A DNA stretch of 64,000 nt, taken from the NCBI RefSeq assembly GCF_000264995.1, contig NW_006767445.1, forward strand, positions 1-64,000. Reading direction: 5' to 3'. This document shows positions 11,786 through 25,700 of this stretch, piece after piece (the stretch's first letter is position 1; every line of letters starts with the position of its first letter). The position numbers were made by a program, and so were the translations under genes. This DNA comes from Punctularia strigosozonata HHB-11173 SS5. Taxonomy: Eukaryota > Basidiomycota > Agaricomycetes > Corticiales > Punctulariaceae. Below the pieces are notes generated by a model. It searched no databases. It had not been told where the DNA came from and worked only from the letters and a program-made list of their open reading frames with translations.

Positions 11786-14700
11786 TGTGAGAGTAGTTTT
11801 CGAAGAACGGCGAGTTAGGAGAGTAGGGGATTTATGTTGGGGGTTCAGGATAGGGTGCCAGAGAGGATGTGTGCCCTTTATACCACATCATTTGACTAAT
11901 GGCCAATTGAGGTGGCCGAGGTGGGCAGCTATACGGGATCGGTCACAGATCTATCAGAGCGGCGGAAGTTGCCGGAGCGGGTGAGCCACGTCCGAAACGG
12001 GACAGCGTGTCCTTCTCATGCCCCGGACTTATCCACGCGACATCATATCGCCTCGCGCGCTGCTCAGTTATCGCGGAATCCATTTCACCGGCGAACGCCG
12101 TTCACGGATATTTCGTCCCCTCCCAGCCGTTTGACTAAGTGACTTTCATACGTAGCTTGGCTGCACCAGTTCGCTCCGTGATCTACCGGTCTCTGGTACT
12201 GCCAACGAACATGTGAGCCGGGTGACGACATCTTCCGGGGACAAGGAGACTCAGATTATGGCCAGCGTCGGCCGCGATCGCACTCGGCAGTTCTGCACAC
12301 GAAAAGACAGACTCCGCGTTCCGTCAGTGGGAAGTTTTCGCGTCGTGTCCTAGCCGGGAACTCAGTACGTGTTTGAAAAACAAGTCCCCGCCCCACAGCG
12401 GCGAGCGACATTGGAAACGCGGCAAACAACACGTGGATGCTGCAGAGCCGTGCCTAGACTAGGCAAAACCCTCCTAAAAGGCTAAACAATCCCCGCTCAT
12501 GGCCGACATGGCGCGCAGGTGGGACGCACCCATATGCTGCGTGCACGCGTTCCCCGAACAGTGAATTCGTCCTCGATGCTTCGCGCTGGAAGGTTTTGCA
12601 TACCATTCGCTCTCTCCCTGTGGTATCTATGGTGAGTTAAGTAGTGGGAGAGAGAGGCAACTTCGTGGGAGAAGCGCCTCGAGGACCCGTTGCGGCTTCG
12701 CGGCGCCCTCACGTTGTCCCCTCCGTGCCTCCTTCTTCCCGGATTCTCCGGCATTCCCCAGTCTGGGATCAGTAACAATAGATATTTTGCCATCGGCGAT
12801 GCAGGGGCGGGAGCCGAGAACGTTACTCTAACCACCCCCCTGCCCGGCTCGCCCCTTCCATCCCCGAGGATGATCAGACTCTCCTGGAACGATCGCGACG
12901 GTGACGGTAACCAGCAATCAATCCACGGGGCAGGAGTGTCGGCAATCTGTACGTGAGTCGCTCAATTGTTCTTCTTTTTTTTTGCGAAGATACTGAACCG
13001 GCATCTTCTCTTTGGGTTGGCTTGCTGGACCGGAAAGGGCAACCCCATCCTCTGAATATATCACGGCCGAGAAGGCCCTCGAGAAGGGAAACCCGATAAA
13101 TGGGTACCCGTATACATTCCAATTACATTGTTCATTTACCGCAGATGGATGTAAAGTTTGACGATGTGGTAAGCCATCTCAGACTGACATCACGGTGGCG
13201 TGCGGATCAGACGGCTGCGCCAGAAAGGAACGGCATTCAGTGGATGGATTGGGCAATCGACGTAAAGATACTGGAGGATGTGGCGGTTCTCGCTCGTTAG
13301 ATCCCAATGTGCGGCTCTTTTCTCTGGCAGTTGGACATGCCACATCGAAATGCTAAGGGACTGATGCAGCACCGGACCAATGGGACGGAAGTTTTGTTCT
13401 GTACTGTTCGGGACCGCGCGGTCACTTCAATTGGGCACTGAGAAATGAAAGGCTGAGGTACGTCAATCTCTTTCGTTACGTGCACGAGTAACCCGTAGAA
13501 TCTAACGGACTGTCCACGTGTGTGTAGGAAAAGTAACGAGTAATTTGTTGTTATGCCGGTCTATTCGGCACCGATACAGTGGCTACTACATACTATTGAG
13601 CGACGGGTCCCTCTTTCATCGAGCGCGAGTTTGCTTACGCACTCTCTCCAGCGAAGCCCTGCTAGCGCAGTAGTGGCGCTGTTCTCTGCGGTTATCTCCT
13701 TACACGTGTCGGGCGGTGATAACAGGCACGTAGACACGGCAGGGGAAGTAAAACACTCAATCGTAAACCCGGAAGACGCATAATGGGCATCAACATTCAC
13801 GTAGGATGTATATACACTTCTCGTCTCTCCTCGTTCGATCGAGCTGACTGGCATCATACCCTAGCTGGATCTTTATCACGGCCTCGGAGGTTTGTGTCTG
13901 CCAAGGAGTTCCTGTCCATATAGTAGCGACGGAGTGGGCCTGCGTGCACACGTGCTGCATGCAACGTGTATGCTCATACCGAGAGTGATTATATGTTTGT
14001 ATTGGTGAGCGCGAATAAAACGGCAGTCGCCCTCTTTCTACACTATTACGAGCCCACAGATACCGACCCGAAGCCTCAAGTTTATCTTGGTGTTTCCTTC
14101 ACACAGTGCGATGTTCTCCTCCGCCATCGTGACTTCATATCGTTCGGCCGAGATATGGACATGAAAGCTGGAAGACGGCGCTCTCAATACAGATCCAGGT
14201 CAGATACCGAGAGAAGGCCATTGGAACTCGATGCGCACACTCTTGACGAGGTGTGCATCGAAACTCCCCTACTTGGTGCTTCGTGAAGTTGATCGAGGAC
14301 GGCATCCCAGGCTTCGCGAGGTCTACGACCTTGTGCCAATGTGCCTCGATTTTCTTTTCGGACGAAAATTCACAGACCAAGTTTTCGTGTGTGTGTGTCC
14401 CCTGCTGCGCATTTCTGCGAAACGATCACTTGCTCATGCAACCACATCTGCACCGCCGGGAATAACGGTGTAATTCGTGTCACCCGTACAGGCACTGACG
14501 CTACGGACATACCCATGGTTTTCCGCCCATCGGTCCAAATCCGGAATCAGGCCACTGATATTGGGGTATGAATGTTATCCTCTGTTCGGAGGCGGATGGT
14601 CACTCGCTCACACCCGTACGCTAGGAGCGGCAGCACTCTCATGGGATGACCCGACCGCTGGACCATTGCAAGTGCCGCCGCAGGGGTACCGGCGGCGGAC

Positions 14701-16324
14701 TGACAATAACCGCTTCAAGTTTTCCAGAAATCTGTCACAGAATAGTCCACGGAGGTTGTGAGCGAGGCTTTTAGTGGCATGTCTGGCGAACATCTTCACG
14801 TATCCAAAATCACCTGTGCACACAGGCGCGCGTGTCATCCTTTCCGTGGCTATCTGGGGCGAGTGAATCGAATCGATGAGAGGGCGGCAGGAGTGCAGCT
14901 GTGCGCTATGGCAGACCACTTCCTCATCCTGGGCCGCTCGTGACCCACAATCTCCGCTGCCACGTACGTCGCTTGAACCGCTCATATTGCGAGCATTTGA
15001 GCATCCGACTAGGCTCGGTTGTATCAGCAGCACTCTTGACACCGTAGTGCCACTCGATGAAAGGAGAATGCCGTGTAGTCGCTGGTCCCTAAGTGAGTAG
15101 CCGAGTGCACAGATGTCACTGACGTTTCTCACGATGGTCCTCGCTATCTGCGCTTGCGTCTCGTTGGCCATCGATGACGTCGACGCAAAGGATCCGCTTC
15201 TGCACACCTACTCCGACATGGGAGCGAGCTTCTGACGGGGATCATACCTTACATCAGGCCGCAGGATCGTACCGTTATGCATGGTACTTACAAGACAAGC
15301 ACGGCATAGCTGCCTGAGCTACTCTTCGAAAGCTGTCGCCAGCTGCTAAGGGTGGGGCACGGGTTAGAAGCCAGTAATCTGATTAGAACTTCATCAGATG
15401 CATCTCTTCTATCCGGCGACTTGTAAGCGAGCGTACGTTCACAACAGATGATGAATACTTGAGCATTGGCTCCTAGCCGCCAATGAGGGAGGGCCAAATG
15501 GAGATCTCCGAGAGCCAGTCAAGCTACGTGAAGCCATGCGGTCATGGACAGGGAAACGAGCCACTGCGGTCTAATCGGAACGAAGACATTACCAGCGGCA
15601 AACGCGAAGCCCCGGCGCGTGAGACCTCCGCGACAGCGTACGCACAAGGTTGCGCAGTAGGCGCCTAGGTACTCCTTATCGTGTGATTGCCAAATGAGCA
15701 TCGGCGTATCCCGCTGAACCGAGACTTATGCAGAATGGTATATGGGGGAAAGGGAGACGTCCACAGTAATCTCAGGGCGTAGGTGTCAAACGCGAGCCCG
15801 AAGGGCTTGAGAGCGCTTCCTATCTTCAACGCCGACAGGGTTATACGTATGAGGTGTCGATATGTGCTTCTGACTTGCGTAATCGCTCCCGGTACACCGC
15901 TCTCAAGGAGACACTACGGGCTGGATCAAAAGCTGACAGCGGAAGCGGTTTGCGGCGTGATCAGACTCCAGGCACAGCTGGGGATAACGTCCGGGACCGA
16001 GCTAGATCTCATGTTGCGCATCATCTGGCGAACAGAACTCATGTCCGGATCGAAGTAAGTGCCCGAGCGGAAAAGCCAAAGCCTAACGAGTGTTTACACA
16101 TGTGAAGGTGTTATTATGTCAATATTCGAAAAGACTGGTCTCCCTCAATGAAGGCCGTCTTTGCGCCAGTTCGAGTCCAGCGCGGATACCGTCATACGGA
16201 GTTCTAGTGCTATATGACTCGTTCGCCGCAACAGCGGAGCCATCAATCGTACGAGAGCGGGAAGGACAACCTAGTGATGAATCGAAGCGCTTGCAACCGT
16301 GCATGCGTAAAAATTACATCATTA
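11786..16324. other. Gene-poor stretch, about 4.5 kb
   Basis: No protein family, tRNA or rRNA is recognised on either strand. Open stretches (for example plus 13966-14286, minus 14608-15207) lack family motifs and consistent introns. It may hold decayed repeats or non-coding transcripts; I cannot tell by eye. Confidence 0.4.
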
Positions 16325-16597
16325 CTACTATAGTTTTACGACATTATGTTCGTCCCCTGTCCCCATGGCTTCATGGACTGAACCTAAAATGACAGGTTGT
16401 CCCCTGTCCCCTCACCTGCCGGACGTCCGTAACTAAGTGTGGGAAAATAATGCTTTGACTGTGGAAAACACAAATGTGATGTATATCACTTCAGGACCAA
16501 CGGGCCGGGTCAAAATGAACTTCCCACGGATAGTTGAACTAACGTGTCCCTGTCCCCCTTCTACAATCCTGAACATAAGGTCGTAAAACTACAGTAG
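16325..16597. mobile_element. Probable MITE with 28-bp terminal inverted repeats
   Basis: The left arm (16325-16352) and the reverse complement of the right arm (16570-16597) agree at 25 of 28 positions; the shared core is GTTTTACGAC. The 217 bp between the arms include three copies of a CCCTGTCCCC-like motif (about 16355, 16400, 16545) and no reading frame. The length and the absence of a gene fit a non-autonomous DNA transposon. No clean target duplication was identified, so the superfamily is open. Confidence 0.65.
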
Positions 16598-17951
16598 ATA
16601 CATTTGCGATGTTATTGAACTTAATGACCAGCGTTGCGGCTGGATGAGATCACAAAGACTCTAAATGAGCCCCACAAGGTTCAATCAGCTATAGGGTCTA
16701 TACATTGCTACGCTATCATGATGCCGACTTACATCTGTGCTCGGCCAACCAACAATAGGACCGTATGTTTGATCGTCCTCTACGCAATGGGTCACCTTCG
16801 ACTCCCGCTGTCAGGAGCAAAAGTAAAGATCTCCTTTAATTTGACAGTCTTTCTATGAGTGTGGAAAAAACTATATCTGACGAGCGACATTCTCCAGAAA
16901 TTTCAGCCGGAAAGTTGCGATATCGGTGACCGCCGAGGGGAACACCTTGAAGGCACTTATCCTCACGCGTTTGTCCCCATGAGCATCGCCTATCCTGAAC
17001 ATGGACGAAACACCGGCCAGTAACGGTCGTAGACGTCAGCGATGGGAAAGAGATTTGTCTCATCATTGGTAGCTCCAATATGATTCGTTGAGATAACACA
17101 GTAAGTGTTTAGGTGACGCGGAAAACGCCTGGTCACCTCTATGCATGTCCGTTCGGGGATGGATCAGGATGCATCGGAAACCGGGTACGCCACGACTATC
17201 GTGATACGTATCGGAAACCGGGTACGTCACGACTATCGTCAGTCACGGTGACAAGGTAACGAGGCTGAGGATGTAAGTACACAACCGATAGGAAACCAGT
17301 GCTGGTTGACATTACCGACATGATTATGGAGGTATGCTTGACATCTGACGTGGCCGTAGAGAGTCGGTTCAATGTCCAATCTGAGGCATACCGCGTCATT
17401 GATTTGTATTCTAGAAGACCCCAGCGTGTGCATGTGTAGCGGGCACAACGGCAGTGTCCGGAATATAGTCGCCTGGCTGTCGTACGGCGGGGAACACAGA
17501 TCGTGTGGAAGCAGCTGCAGTGGGTCTTCGCGTGCATATTGCCCGGTATAATGGAATTTTGTGACAGGCGATGAGAGCAGTCCCGTGTTTTGTCTTCCGG
17601 AGTCGATCGATTACATCGGGGTGCGGGAGCTGGCAAAGAGGATGGTGGTGTGCCGGGGCGCGCCGACGAAAAAGACGGGGCTGTCTTTCTCACGCCACCT
17701 TCGCGATTTTCTCTCGAATTGTCGTCAATAAAGTACGTATCGTTCATTCACCAAAGAGATGCTCGTATGATGCCTCCAGTAAGCGGGAAATGCTAGATGC
17801 ATGCAGGAACCACGCGATAAGGCGCCATGTACCCATCAGGCGTGCTCCGCGCTCAGCTCAAAGAGGTATCAATTGAGTACACGACTCTCCTCTTGACATC
17901 ACCGCTGCTACGAATGTAGAAATGCGCAGAGCGAGGCGTATGGTGTCTGTA
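16598..17951. other. Intergenic
   Basis: No gene supported. It contains a short tandem duplication (17173-17239); the remainder is unassigned. Confidence 0.4.
17173..17239. repeat. Tandem duplication, 37-bp period, about 1.8 copies
   Basis: ATCGGAAACCGGGTACG is repeated at 17173 and 17210 followed by CACGACTATCGT in both copies, with one C/T difference. Confidence 0.85.
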
Positions 17952-20418
17952 TTAAGAATCTATCTCTGATGACAGCAAAGGCGTAATGATTAGCGGAAGA
18001 TGGGGCTTCGCATCCTCCTGGCCTTTGACTGAAGGCACCATCACGTTGCCCAACCTCCACACGATTTCCGACTTGGACTGCTCAAACTTGAAATTGTGGA
18101 TCAGCATGTATATCACAGCCTCTGCAGGGTTACGGTGCTGCGTAAGTACAAGGGCGATCAACGACATTCCACAACTCACTCATCTCCAATTCCGAGAATT
18201 TGAAACCGCTGGCGTTATCGAGTCAAGTCAGTCATTTCACCAACTTCACATGACGTCTGCGACTCACATGCATGCGCGACTACCACCAAGAAACGTGAGC
18301 CTTTGATGACCGTCTTTGAGCATCTATCACAATCCATATCAAGATGAGCACTCACTGATTGGAATACACGCCAGGTATGTGTGCATCCGTGACGCTATCC
18401 GGGAGCGGCTCGAGCCAGCGGCCTGGTTTCCATTCCAGTGCATCGGGGCCCCAGAGTGCCTTGTTCCTGTTCGCCATCGCCATGCCTACGAATATACCCT
18501 GATTGTTCTTTATCGGCAGCTCGTGTATAGCAGTGCCATCCACGCCAATGGTGGGCGTTCGTAGGGGTATCACGATATCCTTACGTGCACTAGAGCAACG
18601 GTTTAGTGAGCTATAGTATTCGATCTATATGCAAGCTGGTGCTCACGTCCTTTGTACGAAGGGCACAGGAGCGTACCTAAGGAAATTAAAGGTATGCATG
18701 ACGTGCAGATGACGAGAGCTCACAAGCGTAGGGTTTCACGAATAATGCTATCAAGCAGCGGGAGGGACATCAATTGCTCGTAACTTGGTAACGTGTTTGC
18801 AAGCTCCACATGCAGTCCGCGGATCTCCTGCCGAAGCTCATCTTGAAGTTGAGGGTTTCCGGACAGCAAATGCAGTATACGAGCAAGTGCTGATGAGCTG
18901 TAGGTGTCCCTCATGAGTACGAGAATCAACTCTGTTCAACGCATTGGAGCATACGTGGTATCATATGCAGCGAATATGAGTAGACTATGGGGACGGAACG
19001 TCACTTCGAACGAAATATATGGATAAAATGAGCACCTACTTCATTTGTCCCAACAACTGATCCTCAGGCAGACGATCCTTTTCCGCGCTCGCCATATTTG
19101 CGCGCACTACATCTGTGTCATAGGCGATGCCGGTAGAAAGTCGGGGGGCTTACGAAGCGTCGTCATAATGTCCTTTCCGTGTGCTACCTGGTCGTACTCT
19201 TCGCCTTCCCCACGCATTATTGCCTGCTTCTTACGCTCATAAATTTCCTTGCTTGTCTCGTCCATCATATCGACAATGCTCTTGAGTGTTCGTACTGAGG
19301 GAAATGGAATCGCGTCGATGATCTTTCTTCCTAGTCCAGGTGGTAGAATGGCACTGATGTAGGGCAACATGATACAAAGAGGTGCGATGGGAAAAAGCGA
19401 CGGGCTGTTCGAACAGGTCTTGAGACGGCAATGACTGTCAGAGAGAACAAACGCACAATAGATTCTTTGCGGATTCGCTATATATGTTTGCTGCTCCTTC
19501 CTTCAGGGCATCAAAAGAATAGCCTAGTCCGCCGACTCCAATGTATTCCAAAGCGGCCCTGGAGCACCACTCCAGTATATCAATCTCAGATTTGGGTCCT
19601 TCCACGTGGCGTGTCAGAGCCCTACGTAACTGAAGAAACAGGATCTATGAGAGCGACTGGTCCATTTGCGGAGGACTAACCTGCTCGGTGATCGTGAAAA
19701 AGGTCGGGACTAGCGTGCGTAAATGCGCAGGAGAGAAGAGCGGGTTCAGCATCTTGCGTTGCCTGAGTACGTATACGTCAGCATAGGCGGAGACAATTAC
19801 CATCGGAGGCGGACCGTCTGTGTTGTTCCCCTGATCATTGTGATGAGTGTCGTTATTTTAGAACGCATAAACGGACGAGTGTACTTACCAAGGCTTGCAA
19901 CTAGACCGTTCCCAAATAACAGTCTCGATGTTCTTTGATGCGTATTTCAATCAGATACGATGGGACTGGAAAGAACAGAATTCATTCGTACTCAAGACTA
20001 TGGGCGCTTTCTTCAAAAACATCTTGGTCCTTGACCAGGACATGATGCAGTGCACGAGGATCCGTGAGATATATATGTTCGTCCTGAATGTTCAAGCTAA
20101 GGTGCGGTGAGACAGATAAGATCTTGAGCACAATACCCCAAAGAAGCCGTGAACCTTGACGGCAGACCCCATGTCACCAAGCTGTTGATGAAATGCGAAC
20201 CCGGAGGTATCCCATATTTGCCGGAAGTTACCTGCCATTCACTGTGAACGAGTGACATCTTGATGAGGGGTTGCAAGGAGCTACATACCGACAAACAACG
20301 ATGGGCTCGGCGGTCCGGGAAGATTTCTGAGGACTGATTTTACCACCACGCGCTTGTACATTCTCCACGTGCCCCATAGCGCCAGCACAAACGCGGAGAT
20401 CCCGATGACACCTAACAT
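17952..20418 (-). CDS. Cytochrome P450 monooxygenase (P450-A)
   Basis: A microsomal haem-thiolate monooxygenase of the type expanded in wood-decay basidiomycetes; the substrate cannot be read from sequence. The start at 20416-20418 opens an N-terminal membrane anchor (MLGVIGISAFVLALWG) followed by the hinge LPGPPSPSLFVG. Later blocks are LTDPRALHHVLVKDQDVFEE, SRLLFGNGLVASLG, HGKDIMTTL, RANMASAEKDRLPEDQLLGQ, the I helix LIFAAYDTT, the K helix IIRETLRL, PGRW in the PERF region, and the haem loop FLGGSRACIGFKFSELEMK. An intron splits the Ile codon right after the haem Cys, and a second follows at ELEM/K. The C-terminus ends at 17952. All exons appear open, so the gene is likely functional. It is the intact neighbour of the transposon-split paralogue at 21334-37394. 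Confidence 0.88.
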
Positions 20419-21333
20419 GAGCAGACGAGCGATGAGCAAAGATCGATGGCCACAGCGAACTGGGTGCTCTGCCTTTATATACCCAGGCATGAGAATCAAT
20501 GGCTTCATCGATATCCCGTGTGTAGCCAACCCAGAACACCTGTGTATCATTTAAGGAATCGTAAGCCGTGTTTACATCGCATGACACTAAGACGGATCTC
20601 TCACCGAGTGCTTCATTCATCATTCGCGGCGCGTCCGGCAGCGATGCTGGCATTCGGAACACAACGAGATAGGTCGGCATCGATCTTGTTCCATGCGAGT
20701 CAGGGAATACGCTTACTGAGTAAATGAAACTTCGCGCAGAATTGAACTCGTGGCATGGAGCGGGTGTAGTCAATGCTGTCGATCCCCTTTCCCTGGACAC
20801 TGTACGTGCTGCGTGGTTGATATCTCGAGCTGACATGTTAGCGCAGGCATCGTAGCGCAGGTCTGAGAGCACACAAAACGTCTACCTAGAGCTGCGTTGG
20901 TAAGTGATGTGAACGTTCCGACGAGACAAAGGGGGCGCCCACCAAGTCCCAACGGCACGAGCAGTTCCCGGCAATCGGAGATTGCGAAGCATCTATGGGC
21001 TACTATTCAAGGATCTTCATTCCGGGAATTCGTCGCCGAGAAGTCTTGCTGTACTCGCTCCCAAGTCTCATGCTGACAACGTAAGCCGGCACCCGAGCCC
21101 GACGGTGACATCGTGGACCGCGGTCAGACTGACCAATGGTTACCGGATAGTGCGGCGATCGAACCGACATGACGTCACGAGCTTCTACTTTCTCCGCTTT
21201 GTCCTGTCCGAGTACTGAGAAAGAAGGCATATTGTTGCATAACACGGGCTCAGAGTGCGGCGTACAAGGCAGAAAAAGTACGACAAGGTAGTAACCAGCA
21301 CCTTTCGGCCCCGCATCTGCACCTTCCTCGGAG
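20419..21333. other. Intergenic between two P450 genes
   Basis: This contains the promoter of P450-A (minus strand) and the 3' flank of the split P450. No other gene seen. Confidence 0.45.
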
Positions 21334-22467
21334 CTAACGATCGACCAAGCTGACTCGAAGAGGAAGCTGTGGATGGTCGTTATCCTGCCCCTTGATGTAC
21401 GGGACCAACACCGGAGTCATCTTCCACGATATTTCGGAAGTAGGAGGTTCGAACTTGAAGTTGTACAGCATCATGTAAAGCACCGTCTCTGTGGAGTTTG
21501 ATCAGTACGATCACTGCACAGAAGAACGGGCCACGCACTGATTTCAATCTCTGCGAACGTGAACCCGCTGGGTACCAGGAGGCGATGAGCGACGTTTTCA
21601 GGATTCGAGGCAGGTGGTGTCTTACATGCATGAACGACTTCCGGCAAGGAATGTCAACCTGGACAGCGAAGGCGTTTCAGTGCGACGCGAAGGGGGAGGT
21701 TATCAGTAACCCGCTCACTGATTGGCATAAACACTCGGTATCTTGGCGTCCGTTACCGTAGAGGGGAGTGGTGAGCGCCAGCGCTGAGGTTTCCACTCCT
21801 CGGCATCCGGTCCCCACGTGCTCTTGTTCCTGTTTGGACTCGATATCCCTATCCAGACGCTTTGGCCTTGGCGCACAGGCACTTCGTAGATGGATTTCCC
21901 ATCTGTGCCGATGACGGGAGTCGCGAGGGGAAGGACTGTGTCCGTCGTGGCACTATGAGATTATCAGCCGGTCACGTCCAGGGATCAACTATGATTGGCC
22001 AACATACACTCGCGACATATAGGGCGCCGGCGGGTGACTGCAGTCTCGATAATTGAGCGCATCGCTATTCGACGACCAAAGAACTTACAGTCGGAGAGTC
22101 TCGCGGATGACACTGTCCAAAATCGGCATCGACATTAATTGATCATAAGACGGATCGATATCGCCGAGCTGTTCACGCATATCATTGATCTCGTTGCGAA
22201 GTTCATCCTGCACGGCTTGATTCTTCGAAAGGAGGTATAAAATGCGAGCTATCGCGGAGGATCTGAGAGTAACGTCGCTTCAGTCGCGCTCATTAGAGAG
22301 TCGAGATACGCACGTGGTGTCGTAGGCTGCGAATATGAGCAATCTATCCCCAATCCCGTTTTAGTTGGACGCGATGAACAGATATCATAAACGGACGCAC
22401 GTCATCTGACCGATCACTACGTCTTCTGGTAGGCGCTCGCTCTCATCAACTTCCATGTTGGCCCGGA
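21334..22467 (-). pseudogene. Cytochrome P450-B, C-terminal half (separated from its N-terminal half by a transposon)
   Basis: Begins in the minus direction at an intron acceptor (22468-22470, TAG) with RANMEVDESERLPEDVVIGQ, then the I helix LIFAAYDTT, SSAIARILYLLSKNQAVQDE, the K helix SVIRETLRL, the exon TPVIGTDGKSIYEVPVRQGQ, WGPDAEEWKPQRW, and the haem loop FLAGSRSCIGFTFAEIEIK. The tail is VPYIKGQDNDHPQLPLRVSL and stops at 21334-21336. Exons are open, with haem Cys, K-helix ExxR and I-helix Thr kept. The missing first half lies at 36141-37394 on the same strand. Joining the two gives a collinear P450 with the same exon plan as P450-A. Coding parts are undamaged, but a 13.6-kb intron insertion very probably prevents normal expression. 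Confidence 0.9.
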
Positions 22468-22476
22468 CTACTCCAC

Positions 22477-22483
22477 CTTCAGC
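22477..22483. repeat. Target-site duplication, left copy (CTTCAGC)
   Basis: Identical to 36103-36109. Each copy directly abuts one end of the 13.6-kb element. Confidence 0.85.
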
Positions 22484-22495
22484 CCCAGTGAAAAC
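22484..22495 (+). repeat. Terminal inverted repeat, left
   Basis: CCCAGTGAAAAC, a perfect 12-bp match to the inverted right end. Similarity stops after that (GGGC versus AACG). Confidence 0.85.
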
Positions 22496-22780
22496 GGGCA
22501 ATTATGATACGGGATGTGCGGGATTGCAACATCCGAAGCACATAAGCGACAGAATCAGGCCGGTCACCAGAGATTGTGCACGGTATATCTGCCGAAGTAT
22601 GGGAACGTGCTCACGCAACAGATTGCGATGAATTAGCGATATCCGTGTATACCGCGTGCAACCTCCACGAATCTATGCATTCTATTGCATTCTATTCTAT
22701 ATGATACTGGCTCATCCATATCCTCTGGACTCGAGGGCCGGTACTAGTGTATACTACAACTGAATCACTTAACTGAACAC

Positions 22781-25700
22781 ATGGTGGATTTGTGCCAGTG
22801 CGAGGCTGTGTGCAAGTACGTACCCTGGCTCCTCCCACACCACTCTGTAGTGTGCGCCAACTGCAGAATGTCTGCGTCAGCCGGCGCTCCGGATCTCTAC
22901 TATTGTGGCTGTCTCGCCTGTAAAGAGAAAGGCACGATGATGCGCTCTCGTGCAACCTGGTTCAGGCATCGAGATGCATGCGAGCAGCAACGGAAGGACG
23001 GCCTGATACCTGCGCTCACCGAGAGTCAAGCTCTACAGCAACCTTTCGGGCAGCAACACTCTGGACCCCACCTTGGTGTCCCACACCCTACAGAACATCC
23101 CCGACGACGTTCTCGGTCTCGGAGCACATCACGCCAAATCGGGGACAGGAGAACGATCTCTGTGACAGCGCACGATCATAATGATAACGGACAAGAGCTG
23201 ACGACTGGTGGAGATGGCGTTCAGCTCGCAGAAGATGATGCAGTGCGTATAGGCTCCAATTTGACATCCTGAAGTCTCTCTAACATACGCTTCTACTGAA
23301 CAGCTGTTGCATAACCATGGCAGTCCCCCCGTCCCCCGCTCAACTTCTCCCCCGCAGGACTGTGCCCAACCACATCTCACGCCTGCCCGTGCCCATCGAC
23401 TTGGCCCTCTGCCCCGTGAAAACCCTAAGGACGGTGTGCTGCCGCCATCGTCGACAATCCCAGCGTTGAACACCAGCCTCCAGTTCATTGAGGCCCTTCG
23501 CTCCACTTCGGCTCTTGAGGACACAGGTCTTGAAGATGATACGATTCATCGCATACGAAACCCCTTCCGGACTCCACCGCTGCTCACACCCGACGAGCAG
23601 CTGTCAATTGACATATTCCTCGCCGTCACAGACGGATCGGAGAAGATCTATGATCTCACATGTAAAGCTGTTATGCGGTGCCACCCGGGAGATTGTCTAC
23701 TCTCGTACTATCTTGTCAAGAAAAAGATTGCAGATCTCACTGGCGTGTACCCTATAATCACTGACATGTGTCCGAACTCGTGTGTGGCTTACGCGGGTCC
23801 ATATTGCAATCTTGAAGAATGCCCTCACTGTCATGAACCACGCTATGAGATTGCCAACAGCAAGCGAAGTACGCGACAGCAGTTCAGCACGTTCCCCGTT
23901 GGCCCTCAGATACAAGCACGTTATTGTCACTCGGACGGGGCTCGTCTCATGCGTCATAGAGCTGGAATGATGCAGGACATACTTGACGAGCTCGAAGACA
24001 ACCACTTGCTCGAAAATATCGAGGACATCTACCACGGGTCCTTGTTCTGGGATGCGTATCAAAGAGGTCGTATTGGTGGCGATGATGTTGCCCTCATATT
24101 CTCGATGGACGGGGCCCAGTTGTTTGAGCACAAGGCGTCTAATTGTTGGATCTACATTTGGATCGTGGCCGACATGCCGCCAGACCACCGCTACAAAAAA
24201 AAGTACATCATTCCCGGAGTTATCGTTCCTGGACCAAACAAACCAACAAATCCCGACTCTTTCCTTTATGTCGGGCTGCAGCATGTTGTTGCACTTCAGA
24301 AGGAGGGCCTCCAGATCTGGGACGGCGAGCAACGGAGAATGTTCACCTCATATCCATTCATTTTTCTAGGCGAAGCTGATGCTGTTGGAGCACCCGAGCT
24401 TAACGGATATGTTGGTCATAGTGGAAAACAAGGATGCCGAGTACGATGTGGTTATGTGGGACGTCGAAAACCTGGTGGTGGTCACTACTATGCAGTTTCC
24501 CTCAAACCTATTGGCTACGAAGAACCAGGATGCGATCATCCAGATGTCGAACAGCCAACAGAGGCTCAGACTGAGGAAGAGTATATCGCTGATGTCTGCA
24601 AAATTGTTGGCTCCCAGACAATAACTCGCTATGCAACACATCGCCTGGAGACGGGCTTGGTCAAGCCCAGTATATTCCTTGGTCTTCCTCGAGCACATCG
24701 GCTTGACATTCCCGACCTTTTCTGCGGTGACATCATGCATGCTTTTGGTTTAAATATCACGGATCTCATATACAAGCTTCTCCGTGGAATGATTGACTGC
24801 GACACCAGGAATGGTGATCACAAGTCACTGTGGCGAACCTGGGCTGTTCTGGCCAGTGAACAGGAATGGACTCGACATGAGGAGCTCGTTGCATCGGCAA
24901 AGCAATATCTTCCCGGATTCTTTGACAGAGCACCTCGCAATCCGGCGCAGAAAGTTAATAGCGGATATAAGTGTGTCGAGTTTCTGCACTGGATCTTTGG
25001 CCTTGCTCCGGCATTCCTTCATGGAGTCCTACCAGAAGAATTCTGGCGCCATTTCTGCAAGCTTGTTGCTGGAACTCGTAGTGTATTCAAGCGGAAGAAC
25101 ACACGGACCAGTCTACACGTGGCGCACAATCAGCTTTTCGAATTCAAGCATGGTCTTGAGGAAATGTATGCTGAACGGAAGATATCCCGTATGCATTTCA
25201 TGCCGCAGGCGACACATGGTATCACACATGGGCCCAGTGACACAATCCGTGTTGGACCATTGGTGTGCAGTTCACAGTTCGCAATGGAACGGACTATCGG
25301 TGACCTTGGTGCAGAACTGAAGCAGCCGTCCAACCCCTTTGCAAACCTTGCTCAGCGTGCACTTCGACGTGCACAGGTGAACAGTCTCAAGGCAATATAC
25401 CCTTGCTTTGACTACGAAGCCTCCAATCAGCAAACACAACGGCAAACCCCTCACAAGGCAGTGCAATGTGGATTTACATTGCTTCATGCGCGAGAAGATC
25501 GAGCACGTCCCGTTCATGACTGCGAAGCATTGGTGATCGAGGCATACTTCGAGACTATTGGTGGCGCAGCTCTTCGGTCACGCTGGATACAGGAAGGCCG
25601 TTCCATTTGTAGATGGGCTCGTGTACAAACACCTAGCGGGCAAATAATCAGATCCGCATGGAAGGAGCTTACGCGGAAAACTACACGGATTAGCCGTAAC

